The translations under genes were made by a program, and so were the position numbers. DNA of 64,000 bases. Source: Entomomonas moraniae. GTDB lineage: Bacteria > Pseudomonadota > Gammaproteobacteria > Pseudomonadales > Pseudomonadaceae. The stretch is from the NCBI RefSeq assembly GCF_003991975.1, contig NZ_CP029822.1, forward strand, positions 1,798,001-1,862,000. The letters are read 5' to 3'. Below are positions 18,498 to 28,345 of the stretch, piece after piece; the first letter of the stretch is position 1, and every line of letters begins with the position of its first letter. The notes beneath the pieces are model-generated. The model was not told where the DNA came from and searched no databases. It saw nothing but the letters and a program-made list of their open reading frames with translations.

Positions 18498-20327
18498 TTA
18501 CTGATTATACCGACTTACTTGGGACAAATGGCTTAAAAACTCTTTTTTTGATATTTCGCCCACTATACGTAAAGAAGATAACTCTTTTCCCTCTTTATCA
18601 AAGAATAAAATAGTAGGAGGACCAAATACTTTATATGCATTTTGTAACTGACGATGCAAAGAGGTTGTATTAGATAAATCAATGCGGATCAACTGATAAT
18701 CAGATAATGCATTGATTATATCAACTTGTTGAAAGACTTCATGCTCCATCTTTACACAAGCAATACACCAGTCAGCAGTCCAGTCAACCACAGCTAGCTT
18801 ATCTTGTGCTTGAGCTTGCTCTAATAGATGATTTAATTCTTGCTGATTATTAGCCACTTGCCAACTCAATGACTGCGTTACTCCTGAGGAAGTTACTACC
18901 GAATCAATATACAATGGCTGCAAAGGGTCTGTTTTTCCTTGAAAAGAGCCAACCCACGCTGCGATAGCATAAACAATCAAGAATAGCCCAATAAGCTGAG
19001 CACATTTTTGAGGTTTATTCTTCGTCTGAGAGAAGTCGAAAGTACCTATAAAAACAGCAATACCCGCGGCTAAACATCCCCATAAAGCCAATGCAATATA
19101 ACCAAGGATAACACGTGATAAAAGATAAATAGCAACGGCAAGAAGCATTACACCAATAACATTACGCACCACCACCATCCACATGCCTGCTTTTGGTAAA
19201 AGCATGCTACCACCAGCTGCAATTACAAACAAGGGAACACCCATACCTAACCCAAGCGTAAATAAACTAATCCCCCCACCTACTGCATCACCCGTTGTAC
19301 TAATGTGCAATAAAATACCTGCAAAAGGGGCACTCACACAGGGAGAAACCACAAGGCTAGAACAAACACCTAACACGGCAGCACCCAGAACTGAACCACC
19401 ATGGGCTTTATCAGTAGCCTTATCTAATGCTTGAGTAATAAATGATGGCAACCTAAGTTCAAATACACCAAACATCGCTAATGCAAAAATAGTAAAGAAA
19501 ATCGCAAAGGGAATTAATACCCAAGGTGATTGTAAACGTGATTGCAATCCAAGTTCCGCACCGAAAAGCCCAACCAACACACCAAATACAGCATAGGTTA
19601 ATGCCATACTAACGATATAAACTAAAGCCAAGAAAATTGCTCTTACTCTGCGAACTTGCCCTCGCAACACGATACCAGCCAAGATGGGTAGCATTGGAAA
19701 AACACAAGGCGTTAAACTAAGCAATAAACCAAACCCAAAATAATACAATAAAGTTGTCCAAGAAATCACTGTACGATCTTGGTTAATAGATTTTTCACTA
19801 GTAATAGGTGGAGGAGTAACTGTGTCATGTGTATCTGCTGCTACTTTCACTGTCGAAATAATGCCATCAACATTAATATTTGCAGTTTCCATTGGGTAAC
19901 AAAGCCCTTTTTCTGCGCAACCTTGATAGTTAACCTCGAGGTTAAAGCCCTGTCCTTTTGGATTATTCACAGGCACAACAATGTCTAAAACTGCGTGATA
20001 AGCTTCTATTTCCCCGAAGGACTCATCTTGTTTAATCTTTCCCTTGGGTAACTTGAGTTCACCAATAACTACTTGCGGGTTGTCTGTTTTAAAAGAAAAA
20101 CGGTTTTTATAAAGGTAATAACCATCAGCAATAATATATTGTAAATGAACGCCTTGTTCATCAACCTTTTTCTTTTCCAAATGAAAAGCTTGCTCTGATG
20201 GTAAAAAATCCATTTGTGTAGCATTTGCCCCACCAAATACGCTATCCGTAGGAGCTGATTGTAAAAAACTGTCAGCAAATGCTGGAACCATAAAAATAAC
20301 TAATAATAACGTTAATAATCTTTTCAT
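18498..20327 (-). CDS. dsbD: Thiol:disulfide interchange protein DsbD
   Basis: 609 residues. It carries electrons from cytoplasmic thioredoxin across the inner membrane to periplasmic disulfide isomerases. A signal peptide (MKRLLTLLLVIFMVPAFA) precedes the N-terminal periplasmic domain with its redox cysteines (GCAEKGLCYP), then eight or so membrane helices (the TPCVFPMLPILAG motif holds one membrane cysteine), and a C-terminal thioredoxin domain with WTADWCIAC (Cys 521 and 524). It lies downstream of era, past a hairpin, rather than recO being there. Confidence 0.96.
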   Translation of the reverse strand: MKRLLTLLLVIFMVPAFADSFLQSAPTDSVFGGANATQMDFLPSEQAFHLEKKKVDEQGVHLQYIIADGYYLYKNRFSFKTDNPQVVIGELKLPKGKIKQDESFGEIEAYHAVLDIVVPVNNPKGQGFNLEVNYQGCAEKGLCYPMETANINVDGIISTVKVAADTHDTVTPPPITSEKSINQDRTVISWTTLLYYFGFGLLLSLTPCVFPMLPILAGIVLRGQVRRVRAIFLALVYIVSMALTYAVFGVLVGLFGAELGLQSRLQSPWVLIPFAIFFTIFALAMFGVFELRLPSFITQALDKATDKAHGGSVLGAAVLGVCSSLVVSPCVSAPFAGILLHISTTGDAVGGGISLFTLGLGMGVPLFVIAAGGSMLLPKAGMWMVVVRNVIGVMLLAVAIYLLSRVILGYIALALWGCLAAGIAVFIGTFDFSQTKNKPQKCAQLIGLFLIVYAIAAWVGSFQGKTDPLQPLYIDSVVTSSGVTQSLSWQVANNQQELNHLLEQAQAQDKLAVVDWTADWCIACVKMEHEVFQQVDIINALSDYQLIRIDLSNTTSLHRQLQNAYKVFGPPTILFFDKEGKELSSLRIVGEISKKEFLSHLSQVSRYNQ

Positions 20328-20364
20328 TTGTAAAATCTAGTAAGTGAAACATAAACAAATCATA

Positions 20365-20393
20365 ATAAACAAAACTGATTTAGTTTTGTTTAT
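20365..20393 (-). terminator. AT-rich hairpin between era and dsbD
   Basis: A perfect 12-base stem (20365-20376 with 20382-20393, five-base loop) follows the era stop. It lacks a distinct T-run beyond the stem, so it may be a weak terminator or processing site. Confidence 0.45.
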
Positions 20394-20432
20394 CTTTATG
20401 TTTAAAAGTATGACGAACTATTATTTTTGTAA

Positions 20433-21329
20433 TTAATCTAAATAGCCTAAAGAGCGCATTGCACGTTCATCATCTGACCAGCCACGCTTAACTTTTACCC
20501 ATAAATTAAGCATCACTTTAGAATCAAATAAAGTTTCCATATCAATTCTGGCCTCTTGCCCAATACGTTTTATACGCTCCCCCTTATCACCAATAAGGAT
20601 TTTCTTCTGTCCATCTCGTTCAACTAAAATGAGAGCATGAATATGTAGGACAGCACCCTGTTGCTTAAACTGCTCTACTTCCACATTGACTTGATAGGGT
20701 AGCTCAGCACCAAGCTGACGTGTTATTTTTTCTCTCACAATTTCAGCGGCTAAAAAACGACTAGAGCGGTCAGTCAATTGATCCTCAGGATAAAAGTGTT
20801 CACCTTCAGGTAAGCATTGATTAATTAACTTCTCTAATGTTTCTAGATTTTGAGAATGTAACGAAGAAATAGGTACAATTTGCGCATCAGGAAGTTGTGC
20901 ATGTAACCACTCTAGATGGGGTAAAAGCTCTTTTTTATCTTCCAAACGGTCTATTTTATTAACGGCCACAATGACCGGTTCTTTACTTAGCTTAACTTTA
21001 TCAAGCACTAGTTCGTCTTCTTCAGTCCAACGGTTACGATCAACCACAAAAACGACCACATCGACATCACGTAATGCATTAGTTGCTGTTTTATTCATGT
21101 AACGATTCAGCGCTTTTTCGTTTTCTTTATGAAGCCCTGGTGTATCCACATAAACAGCTTGATTATCACCTTCTGTTTTGATCCCTAACATAGTATGACG
21201 TGTTGTTTGGGGCTTGCGTGACGTAATTGCTAGCTTTTGACCTAAAATATGATTAAGCAGTGTCGATTTACCCACATTAGGGCGTCCTACAATAGCCACA
21301 TAGCCACAACGCTGTACTTGCTCTGTCAT
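20433..21329 (-). CDS. era: GTPase Era
   Basis: 298 residues. Era binds the 3' end of 16S rRNA and aids 30S maturation. The G1 motif [10 protein letters not shown]3 VDTPGLH, G4 NKID and a C-terminal KH domain ([18 protein letters not shown]) are all present. Its start overlaps the end of rnc (ATGA-type, 21326-21329), as in other proteobacteria. The gene order lepA-lepB-rnc-era is standard for pseudomonads, but recO, normally next, is not here. Confidence 0.97.
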   Translation of the reverse strand: MTEQVQRCGYVAIVGRPNVGKSTLLNHILGQKLAITSRKPQTTRHTMLGIKTEGDNQAVYVDTPGLHKENEKALNRYMNKTATNALRDVDVVVFVVDRNRWTEEDELVLDKVKLSKEPVIVAVNKIDRLEDKKELLPHLEWLHAQLPDAQIVPISSLHSQNLETLEKLINQCLPEGEHFYPEDQLTDRSSRFLAAEIVREKITRQLGAELPYQVNVEVEQFKQQGAVLHIHALILVERDGQKKILIGDKGERIKRIGQEARIDMETLFDSKVMLNLWVKVKRGWSDDERAMRSLGYLD

Positions 21330-22018
21330 ACTTTTTTACTCTCTAATAGTTCAAGCGCACGACCAGCGGCTTGTTGTTCTGCAATACGTCGGCTACTCCC
21401 TTTGCCACGTGTTTTTTTATCAATAATTTCAAGATAACACTCAATATAAAAGGTACGCTCATGCGGTTCACCCTCAATATTAGTAACCTCGTATTTCGGT
21501 AACTCTGCATTACGCGACTGAAGGAACTCTTGTAAACGTGTTTTAGGATCTTTGTTGGTGTCAACCAAAGTAAGATTCTTAAACTCATCTTCAAGCCAAA
21601 CAAGTACACGCTCTTTGGCTTTTTCCATCCCGGCATCTAAATAGATAGCACCAATAAGTGCTTCTACGGTATCCGCCAAGATAGAATCTCGTCGAAAACC
21701 ACCACTTTTTAACTCACCTGAACCTAAACGTAAATAATCGCCTAAGCCAAAATGACGTGCAATGATAGCTAACGTCTCACCTTTTACAAGCTTTGATCTC
21801 AAGCGTGATAACTGCCCTTCTTTTGCTTGTGGGAAACGCTCAAACAGCGCCTCTCCTGCCGCAAAGTTTAGGATTGCATCACCTAGAAACTCTAATCGTT
21901 CGTTATTTTTACTCGAAAAACTCCGATGAGTTAATGCTAATAGCATTAACTCTGAATCAGTAAATGAATGCCCTAGCTTCGTCGCTAGGGTCTTTAATGC
22001 TTGCTCATTTGTAGACAT
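21326..22018 (-). CDS. rnc: Ribonuclease III
   Basis: 230 residues. RNase III cleaves double-stranded RNA in rRNA and mRNA processing. The catalytic signature [13 protein letters not shown] is visible near the N-terminus, [16 protein letters not shown] further on supplies more metal ligands, and the C-terminal double-stranded RNA-binding domain ends in [16 protein letters not shown]. It overlaps era by four bases and starts seven bases past the lepB stop. Confidence 0.97.
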   Translation of the reverse strand: MSTNEQALKTLATKLGHSFTDSELMLLALTHRSFSSKNNERLEFLGDAILNFAAGEALFERFPQAKEGQLSRLRSKLVKGETLAIIARHFGLGDYLRLGSGELKSGGFRRDSILADTVEALIGAIYLDAGMEKAKERVLVWLEDEFKNLTLVDTNKDPKTRLQEFLQSRNAELPKYEVTNIEGEPHERTFYIECYLEIIDKKTRGKGSSRRIAEQQAAGRALELLESKKV

Positions 22019-22024
22019 GTAATA

Positions 22025-23197
22025 CTATTTTATAAGTCGATCATTAGAAAAAGAGGGTAAATGGCTTAATTTAGGATCAGGCCAATGCATCCAAACCATA
22101 AAGGCTTTACCCACGATATTATCCGCAGGAACCATATACATTTTGTCATCAAGTAATAAGTCGCTACAAGCTTTATTTGCCCAGCAATCACTTAGCGGTG
22201 CATCTTTAGCAATATAGCCCCGTTGTACTGCATAGTCTCTTATCCAGAAACGACTGTCCAACGAATTATCACGGTTATCGCCCATCATAAAATAATATCC
22301 TTCTGGCACAATCCATTCTTGATCTGGCTTAGAAGAAATACTATTGCGCGAAGGCATCTTATAGATCGCATGTGAAACGCCATCTAAATCTTCTGTATAA
22401 AGCTTATAATCAACAGCAATATCCCGTTGCTCTTCAGAACCTGAAATCTCATTACGAAGCTTAACTTTTTCTATAGTTTTAACAGTATCATCAAATGTTT
22501 CGCCAATTAGCTGACCATTGATGTATAGGCGCTTATCTTTATATTGGATACGATCACCTGGCACACCAATAACGCGTTTAATATAGTCGACATCAGGATT
22601 GGGAGGATAATGAAAAACAGCCACATCACCACGTTTTGGCTGACCAATAGGAATTATGACTTTATTAATCACAGGTAAACGTATGCCATAAGTGAACTTA
22701 TTCACTAAGATAAAATCACCAACCTTTAAGGTAGGTAGCATAGAACCAGAAGGGATCTGAAAAGGTTCAACTAAGAAAGATCGCAATACAAAAACAACTA
22801 ATAGCACAGGAAATATAGAACGAATAAACTCTAATACAGCAGACCCTTGTGATAACTCTTTAACCACTCTTTCATCAGGCGCTTCAACACTTTCTTTATA
22901 AGTTTTAACTGCTTCCTTACGTTTAGCCAAAAAAAACAAACGATTAATAACGACCACAATCAATGAGATGAGTGTAGCCAACGTTAAAATCAGCGTAAAA
23001 TTAAAATAGCTGACCATTAATAGCACACTAAACACCATGATAACTAAAGGCCCCCATGAGTAAGTTAACTCAATATAAGCAGGTGGCTTTGTATTATTTT
23101 GTTGGCTATTTTCACTGATCTGTAATACAAATTTGTCCAACACCATCACAATAATAGCAATGACGGCGAGAACACCAAATATAACAAATAAATTCAT
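22025..23197 (-). CDS. lepB: Signal peptidase I with extended N-terminus
   Basis: 390 residues, about 100 more than the pseudomonad enzyme I recall. Catalytic Ser lies in IPSGSMLPTL (Ser 152) and the general-base Lys in DYIKRVIGVPGD (Lys 207); GDNRDNSLDSRFW is the conserved box E. Hydrophobic segments occur at about 2-20, 48-63, 67-88 and 126-142, so there are probably extra membrane passes before the periplasmic catalytic domain. A cysteine-containing insertion (CWANKAC) lies near the C-terminus. It removes signal peptides from exported proteins. Eleven bases separate it from lepA. Confidence 0.95.
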   Translation of the reverse strand: MNLFVIFGVLAVIAIIVMVLDKFVLQISENSQQNNTKPPAYIELTYSWGPLVIMVFSVLLMVSYFNFTLILTLATLISLIVVVINRLFFLAKRKEAVKTYKESVEAPDERVVKELSQGSAVLEFIRSIFPVLLVVFVLRSFLVEPFQIPSGSMLPTLKVGDFILVNKFTYGIRLPVINKVIIPIGQPKRGDVAVFHYPPNPDVDYIKRVIGVPGDRIQYKDKRLYINGQLIGETFDDTVKTIEKVKLRNEISGSEEQRDIAVDYKLYTEDLDGVSHAIYKMPSRNSISSKPDQEWIVPEGYYFMMGDNRDNSLDSRFWIRDYAVQRGYIAKDAPLSDCWANKACSDLLLDDKMYMVPADNIVGKAFMVWMHWPDPKLSHLPSFSNDRLIK

Positions 23198-23208
23198 TTC
23201 TTAATTCC

Positions 23209-25008
23209 TTAGCTATCTACTTTTAGTACAGCTAAAAATGCCTCTTGTGGGATCTCAACACTGCCCACTTGCTTCATTCGCTTTTTACCTGCTTTTTGTT
23301 TCTCTAAGAGTTTTTTCTTACGGCTTGCATCACCACCATAACATTTAGCTAATACATTCTTGCGCAATGCCTTTACAGTAGTTCTTGCAATGATCTGTCC
23401 ACCCAAAGCAGCCTGAATAGCAACATCAAACATTTGCCTTGGGATAAGTTCCTTCATTTTTTCTGTTAATGCACGGCCTTTTTGCGCTGCACGATCTCGG
23501 TGAACAATCAGCGCTAAAGCATCAACTTTTTCACCATTAATTAGTACATCAAGTTTTACCAAGTTAGCTGCTTGGAAACGGTCAAAACTATAATCTAGAG
23601 AAGCATAGCCACGACTAACCGATTTTAAGCGGTCAAAGAAATCCAACACCACCTCATTCATCGGTAAATCATAGCTAACTTGTACTTGGCTACCCAAAAA
23701 CTGCATATCTCGCTGGACGCCACGTTTTTCAATACACAAGGTAATCACATTTCCCAAGTGATCTTGAGGAACTAAAATATTAGCGCGTACTATGGGCTCG
23801 CGCATCTCATCAACCATCGAGGGATCAGGTAGTTTTGAGGGGTTATCTACATAAATAACTTCACCACTACTCATTACCACTTCAAAAACTACCGTAGGCG
23901 CTGTTGTAATAAGATCCAAATCATATTCGCGCTCTAAACGCTCCTGAATAATCTCCATATGAAGCATACCCAAGAACCCTATACGGAAACCAAAGCCCAA
24001 GGCATCCGAGCTTTCAGGTTCGTACTCTAATGCCGCATCATTTAGAGTAAGCTTTTGTAAAGCTTCGCGAAAATCTTCAAAATCATCTGAACTCACGGGG
24101 AATAATCCCGCATACACTTGTGGTTTAACTTTTTTAAAGCCAGGTAAAACAGCTACATCAGGTGTATTGGATAAGGTTAAAGTATCACCTACAGGTGCTC
24201 CATGAATGTCTTTAATACTAGCAATCACAAAGCCTACTTCACCCGCTTTTAATGACTCCGTCGCGGTATGCTTTGGAGTAAATACACCCACGCTATCTAC
24301 TAAATGTGTTTTTCCTGTTGATTTGACAAGAATTTTATCACCCTTTTTAATCGAGCCATTTTTGACACGAACCAGAGAAACCACACCTAAGTAATTATCA
24401 AACCATGAGTCAATAATTAGTGCTTGCAGCGGCGCCTCAATTTCACCTTCTGGAGGTGGAATTGATTTAACTAATCTTTCTAATACATCATCGATACCTA
24501 AACCACTTTTAGCGCTGCAAACAACAGCATCCGTCGCATCAATCCCAATGACGTTTTCTATTTCTTCTTTGACACGTTCAGGCTCTGCTTGTGGAAGGTC
24601 AATTTTATTTAATACGGGCATAACTTCTAGCCCTTGCTCAATAGCAGTGTAGCAGTTCGCTACAGACTGCGCTTCCACACCTTGAGCAGCATCAACCACT
24701 AATAATGCACCTTCGCAGGCGGCTAATGATCGACTCACTTCATAAGTAAAATCCACATGCCCTGGTGTATCAATAAAATTTAATTGGTATTTATTGCCAT
24801 CTTTGGCTTGATAATAGAGCGTCACACTGTGTGCTTTGATCGTAATACCACGCTCGCGCTCTAAATCCATAGAGTCTAGAACCTGCTCCTCCATTTCGCG
24901 ATCAGCTAAGCCGCCGCACACTTGAATAAATCGATCTGCTAAGGTTGATTTACCATGATCAATATGGGCAATAATAGAAAAATTACGAATATGCTTTAAA
25001 TCACTCAC
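23209..25008 (-). CDS. lepA: Elongation factor 4
   Basis: 599 residues, usual length. LepA is a ribosome-associated translational GTPase. G1 [10 protein letters not shown]2 RGITIKA, G3 DTPGHVDF and G4 NKIDLPQA are intact, and the family C-terminal domain ends with [25 protein letters not shown]. It is the first gene of lepA-lepB-rnc-era. The 194 bases upstream, between it and mucB, hold neither mucC nor mucD, which normally lie there in Pseudomonas. Confidence 0.98.
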   Translation of the reverse strand: MSDLKHIRNFSIIAHIDHGKSTLADRFIQVCGGLADREMEEQVLDSMDLERERGITIKAHSVTLYYQAKDGNKYQLNFIDTPGHVDFTYEVSRSLAACEGALLVVDAAQGVEAQSVANCYTAIEQGLEVMPVLNKIDLPQAEPERVKEEIENVIGIDATDAVVCSAKSGLGIDDVLERLVKSIPPPEGEIEAPLQALIIDSWFDNYLGVVSLVRVKNGSIKKGDKILVKSTGKTHLVDSVGVFTPKHTATESLKAGEVGFVIASIKDIHGAPVGDTLTLSNTPDVAVLPGFKKVKPQVYAGLFPVSSDDFEDFREALQKLTLNDAALEYEPESSDALGFGFRIGFLGMLHMEIIQERLEREYDLDLITTAPTVVFEVVMSSGEVIYVDNPSKLPDPSMVDEMREPIVRANILVPQDHLGNVITLCIEKRGVQRDMQFLGSQVQVSYDLPMNEVVLDFFDRLKSVSRGYASLDYSFDRFQAANLVKLDVLINGEKVDALALIVHRDRAAQKGRALTEKMKELIPRQMFDVAIQAALGGQIIARTTVKALRKNVLAKCYGGDASRKKKLLEKQKAGKKRMKQVGSVEIPQEAFLAVLKVDS

Positions 25009-25202
25009 AGACTCTTACTCAAGAAATAGATTAATCAGAATAGTATAACTTAGTTTATTACAAGCTCGTTGTTTTATCATTTTACAAAACGCTACTGTAA
25101 TAGTTGACTAAAAAATAGCGGCTAAGTGTAACCTATATCGATTCTACACACTAGCCACTATCCTACTTTTCGTACTTTTTATTCTGCGATCCTACAGATT
25201 AC

Positions 25203-26165
25203 TCATTGATCATACTGCACTGATGATGCGATACGAAGCGCTGTAGAGGAAGGGATTTCTCCCACAGCAATAACCAAGTAGGGAAGTTTATTTGCGCCAA
25301 TAACTTTACGAGAAATTAGTGTTGTTGCACCTGAATGTTTTTTTATATTGACCAATGCATCATTAGTTAATGGTTCAATAAAAATCGAGAAAGAAACAAC
25401 ACCATCACCATAGACTAAGTGATCATGCCCCTCTTTTTCATGAGCACTATAAACAAACATGAAGCCTTTAGGAATCCACCCTATTGTCCAGTTTGTTTTT
25501 TCACTATCTGTTTGCCTTTGTGCCACTCGTAGGCAGTTATTTAACGGTTTAACTTCCTCCTTACCTGCTAAATAAGTAAATTGCGAAAAGGCCCCTTGTT
25601 CTAAAAGCGTTTGGTTCTGGTCTAAGAAAACAAATTGTAGCGGTACAAATGTTTTTTTATCAAAAACCAACTTATATATATAGCGTTCCTTTTCTTTCGG
25701 CTTAAATATTAACTCATGCGTTGATAAACCAGCGGTTGTTGATTCATCCTTAGAAAGCGTTACATCGTAATAGTGAAGAATATTCTCTAGTTTATTTTCA
25801 TCAATTGTTTGTAAAACGGTATTAGCACGGAACCGATTATTATAAGCTTTTGTAACACAACTAACCTTACCATTAACTTTTAGAAAACCTTCGTCCCTAC
25901 CCTTTTCTCTCACCCAATGATGTACTTCACCATCGTCATTCAGTTGTTGATGAACATAAACTTCACTTTTATAGTCAGGCCGCTCATAATTAAAAACGCC
26001 ACTGTAGGGATAAGTATTTTTCGCACTAATAATGCGCTTTATATAATACTGAGCATCAAATTCGTCATTGGCAAATGTAAAAGAACTTGTCACAAAAAAA
26101 ACAATAAGACATAACTTCAAGTTTCTTATTGCAGGGGTTAGAGTTAACTGTTTAAAATCCCTCAC
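25203..26165 (-). CDS. mucB: Sigma-E regulatory protein MucB/RseB
   Basis: 320 residues starting at GTG, nine bases after an AAGGGGA ribosome site. An N-terminal signal segment (LKLCLIVFFVTSSFTFA) leads to the periplasmic MucB/RseB lipoprotein-sensor fold (YSGVFNYERPDYKSEVYVHQ, WTIGWIPKGFMFV). MucB protects the periplasmic part of MucA from proteolysis, so it restrains AlgU. It follows mucA by 90 bases. Confidence 0.92.
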   Translation of the reverse strand: MRDFKQLTLTPAIRNLKLCLIVFFVTSSFTFANDEFDAQYYIKRIISAKNTYPYSGVFNYERPDYKSEVYVHQQLNDDGEVHHWVREKGRDEGFLKVNGKVSCVTKAYNNRFRANTVLQTIDENKLENILHYYDVTLSKDESTTAGLSTHELIFKPKEKERYIYKLVFDKKTFVPLQFVFLDQNQTLLEQGAFSQFTYLAGKEEVKPLNNCLRVAQRQTDSEKTNWTIGWIPKGFMFVYSAHEKEGHDHLVYGDGVVSFSIFIEPLTNDALVNIKKHSGATTLISRKVIGANKLPYLVIAVGEIPSSTALRIASSVQYDQ

Positions 26166-26254
26166 ACTACAAATTCCCCTTTACGTTAAAGTACTATAAA
26201 AAATAAAGCCCGTAATTACTTACTAGGCTTCATTATATCAATGCAGAATATAGA

Positions 26255-26761
26255 TTATTGCTTACTTTGTGGTATTAAAGCCTTTTCTTCTTCGACAACA
26301 AGCCCTTGCCTTTCATGCTTTTCTAAAAGCTCAGTTATTTTTTTATCTACTTGTGGATCGGCTAAAGCCACATCCATTGCATTAAGAGAATCATCGCTAC
26401 TTACATAGACCCTGTTTGCTCTATCTGAAGTGGAGTCATCACCAAAAAAATAAACTGAAGATAACGTAACTACTAAAATTGATGCCGCCACTGCAAACTT
26501 TCCAACATTTCGTCCCAAAATAGGCGTTTTTGGCTTAGCCTCATCAACTTCTTTTGCAATAGCTTCTGACACAGCAGAAACAATATCAAGTTTAGGGAAA
26601 ACAGGTTCTTTATGCATTACAGAACGGGCTATTTGATAACGAGACCATGTAGCTAATAACTCTTCATCCGTACTAGTTAATACACGACGAATCTCTAACT
26701 CATCAGCCGCATTATCCATCATTGCTGATAATGAACTCTTTATTTTTTCATTACTCATCAT
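26255..26761 (-). CDS. mucA: Anti-sigma factor MucA/RseA
   Basis: 168 residues. The N-terminal cytoplasmic domain (IKSSLSAMMDNAADELEIRRVL, then WSRYQIARSVMH) binds the sigma factor; one membrane helix lies at about 88-107 (KFAVAASILVVTLSSVYFFG), followed by a short periplasmic tail. It is somewhat shorter than the roughly 194-residue Pseudomonas MucA, mostly in the periplasmic part. It inhibits AlgU until cleaved during envelope stress, and lies 36 bases downstream of algU. Confidence 0.93.
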   Translation of the reverse strand: MMSNEKIKSSLSAMMDNAADELEIRRVLTSTDEELLATWSRYQIARSVMHKEPVFPKLDIVSAVSEAIAKEVDEAKPKTPILGRNVGKFAVAASILVVTLSSVYFFGDDSTSDRANRVYVSSDDSLNAMDVALADPQVDKKITELLEKHERQGLVVEEEKALIPQSKQ

Positions 26762-26797
26762 GATACCTTTTTAAAATACTCATATAGCCTATAACGT

Positions 26798-27376
26798 TTA
26801 ATTCTCTAATAGCGGTTGAAGTGCCTTATCGACAACTTCCCTTGCTCTAAAAATCCTAGATCTTACAGTCCCAACAGGGCAATGCATAACTTCTGCAATA
26901 TCTTCATAACTCAAACCATCTGTTTCACGTAAAGTAAGTGCAACACGTAAATCTTCTGGCAATAAACTCACTGTTTTATGAACAACCTGTTCGACTTCAT
27001 CTCTCAATAAATTGTTCTCAGGGGTATCAATGTCTTTAAAATTACTGCCAGCAAAATATATCTCAACATCCCCTGCATCCACATCTGTATCTGGTGGCCT
27101 GCGGCCTTTTGCAACTAAATAATTCTTTGCTGTATTAATTGCAATACGATATAACCAAGTATAAAAAGCACTTTCACCACGAAAGCTACTAATCGCACGA
27201 TATGCTTTGATAAAAGCCTCTTGTGTAACATCTTGTGCCTCATGCATATCATGAACAAAGCGCAAAACTAAACTATAGATCTTATGCTGATATTTCAACA
27301 CTAGCATATCAAATGCTTTTTTATCACCCTGCTGTATCCTCTCAACGAGTTGTTGATCTTGCTCTTGGGCTAACAT
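26798..27376 (-). CDS. algU: RNA polymerase sigma-E factor (AlgU/RpoE)
   Basis: 192 residues, family length. Sigma region 2 contains DMHEAQDVTQEAFIKAYRAISSFRGESAFYTWLYRIAINTAKNYL and region 4 ends in GLSYEDIAEVMHCPVGTVRSRIFRAREVVD. It directs the envelope-stress regulon. The gene is preceded by an AlgU-type promoter of its own (27432-27458), so it is probably autoregulated, together with mucA and mucB. Confidence 0.97.
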   Translation of the reverse strand: MLAQEQDQQLVERIQQGDKKAFDMLVLKYQHKIYSLVLRFVHDMHEAQDVTQEAFIKAYRAISSFRGESAFYTWLYRIAINTAKNYLVAKGRRPPDTDVDAGDVEIYFAGSNFKDIDTPENNLLRDEVEQVVHKTVSLLPEDLRVALTLRETDGLSYEDIAEVMHCPVGTVRSRIFRAREVVDKALQPLLEN

Positions 27377-27431
27377 GCATAATCCTCATTAACTGAGATA
27401 TCAATGCATCCACTTAATCTATAATTATTAA

Positions 27432-27458
27432 TTAGAAGATGCCATTTAAAAAAAGTTC
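27432..27458 (-). promoter_or_regulatory. Predicted AlgU/sigma-E promoter of algU-mucA-mucB
   Basis: On the minus strand GAACTT (27458-27453) is followed, after exactly 16 bases, by TCTAA (27436-27432). This matches the AlgU/RpoE consensus GAACTT-N16/17-TCTGA with one difference in the -10 element. It lies about 55 bases before the algU start codon. Confidence 0.75.
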
Positions 27459-27511
27459 AATTACCATATGAAATATAACAATATTTCTTTATAAATTTAC
27501 CAAAACCATCG

Positions 27512-27949
27512 CTATCCCCCGTAGCGTAAATAAACTTTTAAACGTCGAAAATCATTCATAGGCATATTATCTGCCAATAAACAAAGCGTCTTAATACGCT
27601 TACTTTCCTCTACCCTAAACTGTAAAATAACCACCCACGATAAAACAACACAATGAGAAGTTAGCAGCTTAATAGGCTGCCATTGTTTTGTTGAGCTATA
27701 AATAAACCAATTATTTGAAATGCTACGCAGTGCTGTAAAAGATGAGGACATTTTAAATAATACAGACTTAACCGATACGGTCATTGAGTGGCAAGTGAAC
27801 AGTATTATAAACAATACCTTCCACCCAATATTCCAAGATAAGTGCATAACAACCAACAAAGAAATACTATATAACATCAAAAAGATAATCAATAAATACG
27901 TTGAGAAACTCCAACGACACTCAAATAACGTATTATGACGGTTGAACAC
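27512..27949 (-). CDS. YgfX-type membrane protein
   Basis: 145 residues with two adjacent membrane helices near the N-terminus (about 17-57) and a short soluble domain ending in [11 protein letters not shown], the characteristic tail of YgfX (CptA). The start overlaps the end of sdhE by 17 bases, the usual partnership. YgfX has been described as an inner-membrane partner of SdhE and as a putative toxin affecting the cytoskeleton in Escherichia coli. In Pseudomonas nadB follows; it is missing here and algU comes next. Confidence 0.8.
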   Translation of the reverse strand: MFNRHNTLFECRWSFSTYLLIIFLMLYSISLLVVMHLSWNIGWKVLFIILFTCHSMTVSVKSVLFKMSSSFTALRSISNNWFIYSSTKQWQPIKLLTSHCVVLSWVVILQFRVEESKRIKTLCLLADNMPMNDFRRLKVYLRYGG

Positions 27950-28190
27950 GGTCTAGAATTATCTTAACAATTCTTTTGAGGTCTGCATCCCCTGGTTCTT
28001 CACGTTGCATAAACCAACCAAATAAATCTTGATCTTCACACGTTAATAACTTCTTAAAGCTAGCTTGATCTTCTAGACTTAAGCTTGGGTAAACCTCTTG
28101 AACAAAAGGAGATAAAAGTACATCAAGTTCTAACATCCCCCTACGACACTGCCAATACAATTTTTTTAATTCTAATTCATTATCAGACAT
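27933..28190 (-). CDS. sdhE: FAD assembly factor SdhE
   Basis: 85 residues. SdhE promotes covalent attachment of FAD to succinate dehydrogenase. The conserved RGxxE motif is present as RRGMLELD (Arg 17, Gly 18, Glu 21), followed by [19 protein letters not shown]. It lies divergent from ygfZ across about 155 bases, as in other gammaproteobacteria. Confidence 0.95.
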   Translation of the reverse strand: MSDNELELKKLYWQCRRGMLELDVLLSPFVQEVYPSLSLEDQASFKKLLTCEDQDLFGWFMQREEPGDADLKRIVKIILDRVQPS

Positions 28191-28345
28191 AATAAATAAA
28201 ACCTTTTTAAACCATTATTATACACTTTTTATGAAATAAAATAGCCAACAAGATATAGCTCCTCATATAAATAACACATCGTTAACTATATAATCAGTGC
28301 TATACTTTATCATCATTATACTTTATCAATGAGTGGAATCGATTT

